Source: Plenodomus lindquistii (lineage: Eukaryota; Ascomycota; Dothideomycetes; Pleosporales; Leptosphaeriaceae). From it: a stretch of DNA of 64,000 nucleotides. Made by a program: the position numbers and the translations under genes. Location: assembly GCA_025504975.1 (NCBI GenBank), contig JANUWI010000005.1:2294001-2358000 (forward strand). The letters are read 5' to 3'. Below are positions 20,222 to 30,290 of this stretch, piece by piece (the first letter of the stretch is position 1; each line of letters begins with the position of its first letter). The notes below the pieces were generated by a model that was not told the origin of the DNA, did not search any database, and saw nothing but the letters and a program-made list of their open reading frames with translations.

Positions 20222-21900
20222 ATGGGCGACACACTCGAAGTACGCTGGCTCCCAAACCCCCCGGCCGCCTCCCAGGCCAGATGCGCTAACAGCAACCCCC
20301 AGGAGCGCCTCAAGAGCCATGCTCGGGCCTTTGAAGGGCTCATGTCCCTCATCCCAGCCAAGGACTACTACGGCAAGGACGAGAGCATCACCAGCGTAGG
20401 CCTTCACTCACTCTTAGCGTCCACGTCGTCTCGTGTTGACCTTCCCTGTAGACACAATGGCAAAAGAAGAAGAAGCAAACTCTCGAAGAGCGACAGGCCG
20501 CAAAGCGAGCCAAGCTAGACCCGGCCTCACACAAGTCTGCCAAAGACGTCATGGACGAGAACGCACGGAAGCGAAAACGCGAACTCGAGGGCGAAGTCTC
20601 CGGTGAAGAGTCGTCTGAGCTCGACATGGACATCACAAAGGAAAAGCCTCTTGAGGGTATCAAGATCAAGGCCAAGAAGCAGAAGAAGACTGCCGAGGCC
20701 CCGGATCCAGTCGAGGAAGAGGTAGTCGAGGGACGCGCTCTTACCAAGGCGGAAGTGAAGGCAGCGGAGAAGGCAGAGAAGCGCAGGGAGAAGAGGAAGG
20801 AGAAGCAGCTGAAGGAGCAAGAAAAGAAAGAGGCGAAGAAGACTGCAAAGGCTGAGTTCAAGAACATCGCCGCCAAAGACAAGCCCGAGGCGGATGAGGA
20901 TGACGACGAGGATGACGGTGCGTCTGGAGATGAACAAGAACACCCGGATGATCGCATACAAGCACTAGACGTCAGTGGTCTCGTCGATGAGGCACAGTCT
21001 ACTGCTCCCTCCACTGCCGCCGAATCGAATTCTTCCACAGCGTCAATCGACACCACCGCCACATCAACAACATCGCAACCCCAACAGACTGAGAACGCCC
21101 CCGAAAAGAAAGGAAAGAAAACTTTCCAGCTCGACGCACAAGCTCAAGATGAGTTCCGGGCGCGACTCAATGCCAAGCTCGAAGCAATGCGTCAAGCCCG
21201 CAAGGCTGATGGTCCCGACGGACGACCTGCAAGAAACCGAGCAGAGCTCATCGAGCAACGGCGGAAAAAGGAGGCAGAACGAAAGGCCGCGAAGAAGGTC
21301 AGTCGCCAGGAGGCAAAGGAGGACGAGGCACGTCAAAAGGCAGAAGAACAACTGGCACGCATCCGAGGTGGATCAGGTTCGCCATCCGTATTCCCAGCCA
21401 GGTCACCAGAAAGCGAACGCAACTTCAACTTTGGCAAAGTAGCCTGGGATGGACAACAGCTCGAAGGCAACCTCTCCGGCTTCCTCGAGTCAAGAAAGAA
21501 GAAGGGCAAGTCCGACGCAAAGACTGCACTCGACGCCGCACAAAAGAAGCAAGCGCGCTTAAACGGTCTCGACGACGAGAAGCGAAAAGATATTCAAGAA
21601 AAGGATCTCTGGCTCGCCGCAAAGAAGAGGGCGCAAGGCGAGAAAGTCCACGATGACGTCGGCCTCCTCAAGAAGAGCCTGAAGCGCCAAATGAAGCAAA
21701 AAGAGAAGAGCAAGCAAGAATGGAAAGAGCGCCTCACCAATGTCGAACACGGCAAAGAATCCAAGCAAAAGAAGCGCGATGAGAACCTCCGCAAGCGAAA
21801 AGAAGAAAAGGGTCAAAAGGGCAAGAAGAAGGGCGGGGCTAAGAAGCCGGGTAAGAAGGTCAAGAGGCCCGGTTTTGAGGGAACGTTCAAGGCGAGGTAG
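20222..21900 (+). CDS. RRP14: Ribosomal RNA processing protein RRP14 / SURF6 family
   Basis: Three exons, 20222-20239, 20303-20395 and 20452-21900, encode about 519 aa, all in phase 0. The first exon is only six codons (MGDTLE) and joins to ERLKSHARAFEGLMSLIPAK, the conserved N-terminal block of Rrp14. The next join gives DESITS-TQWQKKKKQ, followed by AKRAKLDPASHKSAKDVMDEN. The rest is extremely Lys/Glu-rich, with the SURF6 core FNFGKVAWDGQQLEGNLSGF and DDVGLLKKSLKRQMKQKEKS near the C-terminus and a basic tail ending GFEGTFKAR. Rrp14 is a nucleolar factor of large- and small-subunit ribosome assembly in yeast. Starting at the internal ATG at 20551 would drop the conserved N-terminal block. 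Confidence 0.92.
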
Positions 21901-22358
21901 AAGATGAATATTCATGTAATGCATATAATTTAGGGATGTTGGTTGGGGGTCCTTCATGTTCGTTCGGTTCTTCGGGTTCATGTGGGCAAAAGCAAAAATC
22001 TGGGCGAGGCATTTGGGCGTTTGATACCATGTTATGGATGGCGGCATCTGTTCTGAGCGTTGGGGAGTATGTAGGGCTTGAATATTCATGATGTCTTTTG
22101 CCATTTACGTCGTCATCTTCTTGTCGCATGGTATCCATTCTTTGATATGAAATGAACTCCAAGTCTAACATACTTACTTGCCTTCACCAACATATTCATA
22201 CTTCTGTAGTCAAAAAAAGTTTTGAAGTTTGGGTATAGATTCAATGCACTGCAAGTATTGTACCTTGTACACTACAAAAGAAATCTTGGACTGCTGAACT
22301 GGTCCTGACGCTCTGCTTATATTTACACACAACTCAAATTGACCCCCTCATGCTGTCC
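21901..22358. other. Convergent intergenic region, RRP14 / NDUFS8-type gene
   Basis: 0.46 kb of 3' flanks, AT-richer than the flanking genes. No gene seen. Confidence 0.6.
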
Positions 22359-23174
22359 TTATCTGTATGGCGCATCTGCACGAGCAGCTGCGGCAATTTC
22401 GGGCTCCCACTTGTCACCGTTCGCAAGCAACTTCTCCTTGTTGTACAGAAGCTCCTCTCGTGACTCGGTTGCGTACTCGGCATTAGGTCCTGTCATACGT
22501 TAGTTCAAGATGTTCTTTCTTTCAACTGGAGCCTGACTTACCCTCAACAATGGCGTCAACTGGGCAGCTCTCCTGGCAGAGACCGCAGTAGATGCACTTG
22601 GTCATGTCGATATCATAGCGAGTCGTCCTCCTGCTACCATCCATGCGCTCCTCAGCCTCGATGGTGATAGCCTGTGCCGGGCAGATAGCCTCGCAGAGCT
22701 TGCAAGCAATGCAACGCTCCTCACCCGTCGGGTACCGTCGCAGAGCGTGCTCGCCTCGGAAGCGGGGCGAGATGGGGCCCTTCTCGAAAGGGTAGAAGAT
22801 TGTGTATCTACAGAGGTATCAGAAACGGCCTCTCGATCGTGCTGCAAGCCCACAGCCCGCGAATGCATCATCACTTACGGTGGTCGAAAATACTGCTCTA
22901 GCGACACATACATGCCGCGGAACATCTCAAGGAGCAAGAAGTACTTGCCCGCCTTGTCCAATGCACTGTCACCCTCATCCCAGCGCTTGGGCCTGGGTAA
23001 CCGGAAGCCAGGCGGCGGCGGTCCGGCAGGGGTGGCGGCTCGCGAGAGCGTGGTAGAGAAGAAGGCGACGGTGGCGGGCGAGGGGAGGCGACCGGACGCG
23101 AATTGCGAGGGCCGCAGAAAAGTCGCAGCTGGGCGGGTGCGCGCCAGCATTGTCAACGGCTTTGTGCTGGCCAT
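22359..23174 (-). CDS. NADH:ubiquinone oxidoreductase 23 kDa (TYKY/NDUFS8) iron-sulfur subunit
   Basis: Three minus-strand exons, 23174-22879, 22807-22542 and 22489-22359, encode 230 aa, the usual size. Two 4Fe-4S motifs are intact: CIACKLCEAICP (Cys131, 134, 137, 141) and CIYCGLCQESCP (Cys170, 173, 176, 180), which hold clusters N6a and N6b in the peripheral arm of complex I. The N-terminus (MASTKPLTMLARTRPAATFL) is Arg/Ala/Ser-rich, as expected of a mitochondrial presequence. The joins recreate RPP-YTIFYPFEKG and AIVEG-PNAEYATES. It is transcribed away from the mitochondrial ACP gene, whose ATG is 399 bp from this one. The Neurospora orthologue is known as the 21.3c kDa subunit. Bacterial-type ferredoxins are excluded by the flanking YPFEKGPISPRFRGEH block. 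Confidence 0.96.
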
Positions 23175-23573
23175 TGTGAGCGGTGGAGGAGGACGGGCGC
23201 TGGGTGGGTTGGTTGCTTGGCTGGTCGCGGGTTTCGTGGTGTCGTGAAGCTCGATTCTTGAAGGTGCTGGTAACGGAATCGCTGCGATTGGCTGGTCTTC
23301 GATGACGGCAACGGCGAGGAGGGGGCGACTTTGCAGTCAGATCAAAGTGTATCAGAGGACCTCTGGGGCCTAATTGGTCTTTTACCAGTCTCACCGACAA
23401 CTCCTACGGCTTGCAAGTTGTGTTTCGGGGTGCGCTTGCATGTCCCTCCCTCTGTTGCCAGGACGGCTGACTAAGATCCTAGCTCGAAGTTCTCCAAACT
23501 CTAGACGACATCAACATCACCGCACCCACTGCCCTCACCATCTCGCCCCGAACACGATCCAGTCTCAGCCACC
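23175..23573. promoter_or_regulatory. Shared divergent promoter of two complex I genes, with two CCAAT boxes
   Basis: 399 bp between the ATGs of the NDUFS8-type gene (minus) and the ACP gene (plus). Two CCAAT boxes occur as ATTGG on the plus strand, at 23287-23291 (GATTGGCTGG) and 23373-23377 (TAATTGGTC). CCAAT is the site of the HAP/CBC complex, which controls respiratory genes in fungi. That they act here is inference. Confidence 0.6.
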
Positions 23574-24264
23574 ATGTTCCGAACAGCGCTTCTCCGATCC
23601 GCAAGGTCAGCTGCCCGCGCTGCACCACGATGCCAGGCCTCAATGGCTCGCCCCGTTGCGCGCACCTCTTTCTTCCAGCCCAAGCAAATGACGCCCGCCG
23701 CATACTTCCAGGCTGTACGATGCTATTCCGCAAGCGCCGGTCTGTCACGCGATGAGGTTGTCGGCAGGATAATGGACCTGTTGAAGAACTTTGACAAGGT
23801 ATGGGCAATGCGATTGGGATGTGGGGGAATATGGCTAACTTGCGGTGCAGGTCACAGACGCCTCAAAGGTAGATGCTTCCAGGCTATGAGTGCAAGGACG
23901 TGGATTTTCTAACATCATACTCTTAGCTCAACGCCGAATCGCACTTCCACAATGACCTAGGTCTTGACAGTCTTGATACCGTAGAGGTGGTCATGGCTAT
24001 TGAGGAGGTTTGTGATTACATTACAGTGTTGTCATGAGTGGCTCTGACGGTTCCTAGGAGTTCAGCATTGAGATTCCTGACAAGGAGGCTGACGCTATCC
24101 ACAGCGGTATGTCTTGGTTGCCTTTCCGAATCGGATTAATATACTGATAGTATCATAGTCAAGCAAGCAGTCGACTACATCCTTGCCCAGCCCGATGGTA
24201 TGTATTTTCGAAGAGCATCAACGAGCTCAAAGGATCAGGACTGACTCGAGTTACAGCGCACTAG
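23574..24264 (+). CDS. Mitochondrial acyl carrier protein (complex I ACP, NDUFAB1 type)
   Basis: Six exons: 23574-23798, 23851-23868, 23927-24007, 24058-24106, 24159-24197, 24257-24264. They encode 139 aa. Exon 2 is a micro-exon of six codons (VTDASK) and the last exon holds only the end of PDAH-stop. The presequence is Arg/Ala-rich (MFRTALLRSARSAARAAPRC). The carrier domain has DLGLDSLDTVEVVMAIEEEF, in which Ser96 is the 4'-phosphopantetheine attachment site. The helices and C-terminus (VKQAVDYILAQPD) match mitochondrial ACP. It serves mitochondrial fatty acid and lipoate synthesis, is a complex I subunit, and in yeast supports Fe-S cluster assembly. It pairs with the divergent Fe-S subunit gene. 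Confidence 0.96.
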
Positions 24265-24783
24265 ATGACGTTCACGAGTGGGAGTTGAGGATGGAGGACA
24301 TGGGCGTGGATCTGGCTAGTCGGTTCTACCGGCGTTATCATATATCTGCCTCCTTGTAAAATAGTCGCCTGGGATGACACCCTGTACTCTCGATAGAAAT
24401 GATGCTATCCACTTCTCACATGTGTACTGTGTAGTGCACCGTTTGGTGAGACGCTAGTATCTCGTGGCACTTCCAGCCGTGAGCATGCGACTGAGGCGTG
24501 CCTGAAATTATCCTTGGCACTGGACAAGCCAACCTTTCCGCAGAGGGCAGTAACACAAAGCGACATCTCTCATTGATTCTGCGCTTGCGACTTGCGACGA
24601 CCCCTTATCCTCACGTTGCTAGTTTCGCCGAGCCCCCTCGTATACATAAGTACCATCACTACCGGGAGTCTCGCATCCTCCCCGAACGCGCATGTGCCGC
24701 CCAAGCGCCTCATCCCTGCGCTCATTGAGGAGCACCGCCCATAATTTCAGCACAACACCCCGCCCGTTCCACATTCCCTCCTA
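24265..24783. other. Intergenic region, ACP / VPS74
   Basis: 0.52 kb holding the ACP 3' UTR and VPS74 promoter. No gene or repeat seen. Confidence 0.6.
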
Positions 24784-26009
24784 ATGGCTTCGAGCTCTGG
24801 TCTGACGCGCCGGAGAGGAGGAGCAGGCGCTGCAGGCAATGGCGAGGACGAAGGCAGCCGCGTCAGCTCGCCAGCACCCAAGCGCAACGACGACAACCGC
24901 GCCCCCGAAACGTCCTACGAGAGCTCTGAGAATGGCCACAAGATCGCATTCGACCCGCGGGATATCAGCGAAAGCGCCGAGAGGAGCAAGCAGCCCAAGC
25001 TGACGCTCATGGAGGAGATTATTCTTATGGGCCTCAAGGACAAGCAGGTGCGCATGCCGCAACCGTGGCATATCGGGGATGAGGCTGATCTGTAAACACA
25101 GGGATATCTGTCATTCTGGAACGATAACATCTCCTACGCCTTGCGAGGATGTATCGTTATAGAGCTGGCCTTCAGAGGCCGCGTGAGCATGCAGAAGGAC
25201 TCGTCGCGGCGGCGATTCCCACTGGCAGACCGCGTCATTGAGGTCATCGACGACACACTCACGGGTGAAGTGCTGCTGGACGAGGCGCTGAAAATGATGA
25301 AGACCAGCGAGAAGATGAGTGTCAACTCTTGGATCGACCTCATGAGTGGTTTGTCCACCCGCTCTTTATGTATTGTGAACGGACAGGCAGCTAATACTAC
25401 GTTTAGGAGAAACATGGAATTTGATGAAGATTGGCTACCAACTGAAGCAAGTGCGCGAACGACTATGCAAAGGCCTTGTCGACAAGGGCATTCTCCGCAC
25501 CGAAAAGAAGAACTTCCTGCTCTTCGACATGGCCACACATCCCGTTGCAGACGGTGGCGCAAAGGAAGAGATTAGGCGTCGGGTTCGAAATGTCCTCACA
25601 AACCGCACTGTTGTCCTTCCTGGCAGCCAATTTTTGCCCGAAGAACTTGAGTTCAGGGTGCTTCGCACAATCACCATGATCTGCGCCGCGTACGCCGCAA
25701 ACGTGCTCGAGAACGCTTTGACAACACTGGGGCACGAAGCTCGAGAACGCGCCTTTGCCCAAGTCGACGAGTTGCTGGCAGAGTATTCGCAATGGCCTTT
25801 TGCGAAGAGACAGGGTGGCTCACAGGGCGTGGGCGCCAACCTGGGACAGGTCATCACGGACGAAGTCAACGGGTCCAAGGACAAGGAGTTGCAGCTTGAG
25901 GTCAGTTTACTCCACTTTCAGAGCGTTTCATGATGGCCGATATTGACTCATTTGCTAGGTGGTCGCTGCTTGCTTGAGCGTGTTCACGCGACTTGATTCC
26001 CTCTTGTGA
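24784..26009 (+). CDS. VPS74: Golgi phosphoprotein 3 homologue, VPS74 (GPP34 family)
   Basis: Four exons, 24784-25047, 25102-25348, 25407-25900 and 25959-26009, encode about 351 aa. After a disordered, Arg/Gly/Ser-rich N-terminus come the GPP34 blocks: PKLTLMEEIILMGLKDKQ-GYLSFWND, ALRGCIVIELAFRGR, MSGETWNLMKIGYQLKQVRERL, LVDKGILRTEKKNFLLFDM, and a final EVVAACLSVFTRLDSLL. Vps74/GOLPH3 is a peripheral Golgi protein that binds PI4P and retains glycosyltransferases through COPI. The last intron (GTCAGT donor, GCTAG acceptor) is needed to reach the conserved C-terminus. Reading through would instead add VSLLHFQSVS. The call is secure. Confidence 0.95.
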
Positions 26010-27181
26010 GCACAGTCGCTTCTTGAAGATCATAATCTCATAATGTTACGAGTGCACGTTGGCTTCGTCATCTGCAAAAGCGACCTAGGTGAAGCCAAAC
26101 TACCGTCTATAGGGTCGGCAAGATGCACGTCCAGAGCGCGGGCTTATTGGCAGCAAAGATGGAGCCGAGACCTGGATGCGTGCTATGTGGCGTTTGTTTG
26201 CAGAGCTGCAACATGAGTTCGGCGGGGGCGCATGGTGCTGGGCCACTATACCATCTGGGTGATTCACGAACTCGCTTTTTCTTCGTCGGTGTGGGCCGGT
26301 TCATGCCAGAATACAAAGTTTATATGACAGCTTCCCACAAGCATGAGAGCACAAGGGTTGTGTGAGCCTGGTTTCATGCACTAGACACTGTGATGCTTTG
26401 ATTGTGTACCCACTTGGGAGCGTCATTCCTGGCTGGCTTGGCGTCACGTGGAGTGAATGCGCCATGAGATGGATGCATCAGGTCAAAGCATGGTGCGGAA
26501 CCCGTGGAAAGGTGTGCCCGCGTCAAGTAGCATAGAAACTTGGCCAGAGGGAGCGCTGCAGGGCGTGTTGGGCGTCCCACCAGCTTCAGTGTTCGCCATG
26601 GGCAGTCTCGGCGCTTGTGATCGGAAAGGAGGCGGCAAAGGGTCAATCAAATCCCCATAGACTCTGCCTGACACACGACACATCAATCTTTCCGAGCTTA
26701 TCCTCCGCCCGACCCCTCTTTGGTAGGTACCGCAGCTGTGTTTCGCCGATTCGGGAGTGCCAATACTCGCGCCTGTTGAGAGGCTTTGCGGACGGGCTGC
26801 TGCGCGCTTGACTACCCGATCGGCAGTTCCTGCCTTGACAGCCAAACAGAGGCCCAGCCCAGCCCTGTGACCTGTGACGACGCGCGAATTGCATGGTTCC
26901 CAAGGTATGTGGATTTGGTCTTTGTGCTGCGTCCTGTCACGATGGTTTTGCGACGGCCGCCGTCGCTGCAGATGGCGGTGCTGCTGCTGCTGTCGCTGCC
27001 GTTGCCAGGCCCTGCACGCCCCCTTCTTGCGGCAGAGTCGCGACCATGGGACACCCACTGACCTGACCCACCCCCAGGCGCAACAACAGCACAGTCTCCA
27101 TCTCTCTGTCCATGCCTCGGCCCTAACCGGACACGCCATTAGCAGGTCGCTCCTGCCGCGCGCAACATTTCTTTGATCGCC
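26010..27181. other. Long intergenic region upstream of SNF5
   Basis: About 1.17 kb with no supported gene. Several overlapping open frames on both strands show no domain and no convincing splice continuation. It likely holds the VPS74 3' UTR and a long SNF5 promoter and leader. CTG/CAG-rich runs (GCTGCTGCTGCTGTCGCTG) occur near 26980. Confidence 0.55.
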
Positions 27182-29698
27182 ATGCCCTCCTCCTCCGCCG
27201 CCGACTCGCAGCCCGCCGACTCGTCGCAGTCTCTCCCGCACGGCGCGTCGCTCAACGGCATCAACAGTGAAGGCGCCGTCCAGCCCGCCAACGCCGCCGT
27301 CAGCACCAATGGACCCGACAGCGCGCCCAACGACCTCAACGCGATACGTGACGGCAAGCAAAAGGCCAAGGCTGTCATGGCAGCCTCGGGCGTCACCCTC
27401 CCCGGTGCGCCAGGTGCCACAGCATCGCCAGACTCGACCGAGCCCATCAACGGCGCGTCGCCCAGTCGCAAACGATCGCGTTCAGGCACGCGCAAGCCCT
27501 CACACAGCCCTTCCCAGGACGAGTCCGCGCGGCCGACAGCCTCGCAGAAGCACCTGCTTGACCGCTATATAGCACGCGACTTGTTGGACAGCGTCAATAA
27601 GTATGAGCGCAACAAGCACTCAGAGAGAGTCTACAGTGAGCTGAACGAGTTGCGCCGCTCCTACCGTGACGAAGTTTACCCCGTGAGGCGATTGACTCCA
27701 GGCGCAATCTTTGGATATGGGTACGCCGGATACGGCAACGGCATCACGGATGCTCCTCCGCCTCAAGACCCTCGGGTAGCCCAACAGCCTCGATTGCTAT
27801 ATCCAGACCATGCGAAGCGCGCAGGGCACCGTCTCGCGCCGCAATTGAAAGTCGATCGGGAGAAGGGGTCGCAACAAGCGGAGCAGATTGAAGAGCTGGT
27901 GCCGGTACGATTGGATATTGAGTTGGATCGCCTGAAGCTTCGAGATACGTTTACCTGGAACCTGCATGACCGCGTCACGAATCCCCTCCTCTTTGCGCAA
28001 ACACTTGTCGAGGACTTCCAGATACCACCGGAGCTGCGGCAGAACGTCATACAACAGGTGGATCGCGAGATCAACGAGCAGATACAAGACTACTACCCAC
28101 ATGCGTTCTTCGATGACGAGCCACTAGACCCTTCGCAACCGTACTCTGCGTACAAGAATGACGAGATGCGCATATTGATCAAGTTGAATATCACAATTGG
28201 ACAACATACGCTTGTAGATCAATTCGAGTGGGAAATCAACAACCCATTGAATAAGCCAGAGGATTTTGCCAGGCAGATGGCCGCTGATCTTTCGCTATCG
28301 GGCGAATTCACGACCGCCATTGCGCACTCCATACGAGAACAATGTCAGATGTTCTCGAAGAGCCTATACATCACCGGACACCCATTCGATGGACGGCCTG
28401 TGGAGGACACCGACATACAAGACAACTTCTTGGCTTCACCTTTGCCAGCCGTGTTCCGACCTATGCAGTCAACCAAGGACTACCAGCCATACCTCTACGA
28501 GCTCAGCCATGCGGACTTGGAACGAGCCGAACTGTCGATCATGCGCGAGCAGCGACGACAGAAGCGCTCTGTCAATCGACGTGGAGGACCAGCACTACCC
28601 GATCTCAAGGACCGTCAACGGACCGTCCGCACTCTGGTGGTCTCATCTGTGCTCCCTGGTGCAGCCGAAACCATCGAAGAGAGCCAATTGTTCAAGGCAA
28701 CACGGAAGGCAAAGGAAGGCCGTCGTCGTGTTGGTGACGGAAGCTCAGACGAGTCGGACAGTGACGATTCTGTGACAGAGTCGCCAGCACCAGCAATGAT
28801 GACCGCGGGCACGGCTCGAACGCGTGGTATGCGTGGTGCTGCTACTGCGGCACAAATCGCAATGAGGTCCGCCCTTGGACGGTCAGCAACACCAGAGATA
28901 TCCGCTCTCCAAAGCAGTCAAGAGACTAGGACCGCCAGGCAAATGCGATACGAGGCACGCGACGAGAGCGTGCCAGAGGCAGCGACTTTGATAGTGAAGC
29001 TACGTATTTCTTCGGCCAAGCTGAGAGAGTGGCAGAAGAACCCCAAGGCGTTCTCCAAGCCTGCATCCACACCAATGATGGCACCTGTACAGACACCATC
29101 GCGAAGTACACCCACCGCAAATTCTATGCCTCCTCCACCCTCGCCTGCCATGCCTCCTCGGTCCACTCCTGCGCCTTCTATTTCTGAGGCGTCGCCGCGC
29201 CCCTCCCCATCTCCTGCACCATCCTCTCAGTCCCAGAAGCAAGTACAGTACAGATTCGATGGCGCTGTGGAAGCACCATGGCCAAGCCCTCCTTCATCTC
29301 AGAATGTGAGTATAAATCGCAGCCAAATCTGGACTTCATCTAACGCTACACAGCCCCCACCATCGCCTTGGGTCCTGCAAGCATTGAAAGAGCTCCAGGA
29401 AAGACACCCAGACCATTTGTTCGAACCGACGATGCGCTATGTCGTCCTGAACGAGGCTTACGTCAACCCCGAAACGAAAAAGATAGATCCCAAGGCTGTC
29501 AAACTTGATAATCTGGATGATAAATCGCCATTACCTTCGCATCACAAAGCGTACTTCCTACCTCGGATACGGTGTTCAGATTGTCCTGGTAAACTATACA
29601 ACGCAGGTCCTGGCCAAACAGTCAGTAATTTCGAGTTGCACCTTAAAAACCGTGGACACTTGAACAACGTGGCGAAGCGAAAAGGAATCAGCGCCTAA
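27182..29698 (+). CDS. SNF5/SMARCB1/INI1 chromatin-remodelling subunit
   Basis: The frame is open from the ATG at 27182 to the TAA at 29696-29698 (838 aa). A likely 48-nt intron at 29306-29353 (GTGAGT donor, CTAAC branch, ACACAG acceptor) keeps the frame and would give 822 aa. The N-terminus is Ser/Ala-rich. Conserved blocks are SQKHLLDRYIARDLLDSV and the two SNF5 repeats, LVPVRLDIELDRLKLRDTF...NPLLFAQTLVEDF (about residues 240-290) and MRILIKLNITIGQHTLVDQF...KPEDFARQMAADL (about 330-370). The C-terminus has a C2H2-like knuckle (CSDCPGKL...FELHLKNRGH). The protein is a core subunit of SWI/SNF or RSC. Snf5 and Sfh1 cannot be separated by eye here. Confidence 0.93.
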   Translation: MPSSSAADSQPADSSQSLPHGASLNGINSEGAVQPANAAVSTNGPDSAPNDLNAIRDGKQKAKAVMAASGVTLPGAPGATASPDSTEPINGASPSRKRSRSGTRKPSHSPSQDESARPTASQKHLLDRYIARDLLDSVNKYERNKHSERVYSELNELRRSYRDEVYPVRRLTPGAIFGYGYAGYGNGITDAPPPQDPRVAQQPRLLYPDHAKRAGHRLAPQLKVDREKGSQQAEQIEELVPVRLDIELDRLKLRDTFTWNLHDRVTNPLLFAQTLVEDFQIPPELRQNVIQQVDREINEQIQDYYPHAFFDDEPLDPSQPYSAYKNDEMRILIKLNITIGQHTLVDQFEWEINNPLNKPEDFARQMAADLSLSGEFTTAIAHSIREQCQMFSKSLYITGHPFDGRPVEDTDIQDNFLASPLPAVFRPMQSTKDYQPYLYELSHADLERAELSIMREQRRQKRSVNRRGGPALPDLKDRQRTVRTLVVSSVLPGAAETIEESQLFKATRKAKEGRRRVGDGSSDESDSDDSVTESPAPAMMTAGTARTRGMRGAATAAQIAMRSALGRSATPEISALQSSQETRTARQMRYEARDESVPEAATLIVKLRISSAKLREWQKNPKAFSKPASTPMMAPVQTPSRSTPTANSMPPPPSPAMPPRSTPAPSISEASPRPSPSPAPSSQSQKQVQYRFDGAVEAPWPSPPSSQNVSINRSQIWTSSNATQPPPSPWVLQALKELQERHPDHLFEPTMRYVVLNEAYVNPETKKIDPKAVKLDNLDDKSPLPSHHKAYFLPRIRCSDCPGKLYNAGPGQTVSNFELHLKNRGHLNNVAKRKGISA

Positions 29699-30290
29699 AA
29701 CCCGCAACAGACATGCATACCTCATGCAACAGCAGCTCCATCAGGAAGGAGGCAGCACCCAACGGGACCGTCATTGCCCCCGTTGCTGTCAGAGTATTTC
29801 TCAGGGGCCCCTGCGCAGCTCCTTGTATAAACAGCACATTGATCATGCATGTGGGGATAGCACACAGCACAACGTGCTGGTGCTTCGGCGTTCTTATTTG
29901 TCGGCTACGGTATTGGCAACTAGTAGCCGTCCCTGAACTGACTCTGCCTTGTCAACCTTTGTACTCTTTTCGGATTACTCACAGTTAGATAGCGGAGCTG
30001 GTTGCAATATCCAGTATTTATACCGCTGCTCCTCGTGTCACTGCGCGCATGTGAGGTCATTTGTTATCATGAAGTTTTCATAAGAGGGACATGCTTTTCA
30101 ATGTGAACGTGATGTTTGGTACGGACTCTCCGCACCATTATATGCACCTGCATTCCGTACCACAGTTCATCTCATTCTCTCAGCATCAAAGCCACCAAGA
30201 TCCATCAACCTCACCACCCCCCAACCTCATTCATACCATCCTCATCACGTGTTCGGTTACCCGGCAATACCCTTCCATCATCCTTCCATC
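29699..30290. other. Intergenic region, SNF5 / EEP gene
   Basis: 0.59 kb. It starts with a short open frame (about 29724-29936) with a zinc-finger-like Cys/His pattern, treated under findings. The rest is promoter of the EEP gene, C/T-rich toward 30290. Confidence 0.5.
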
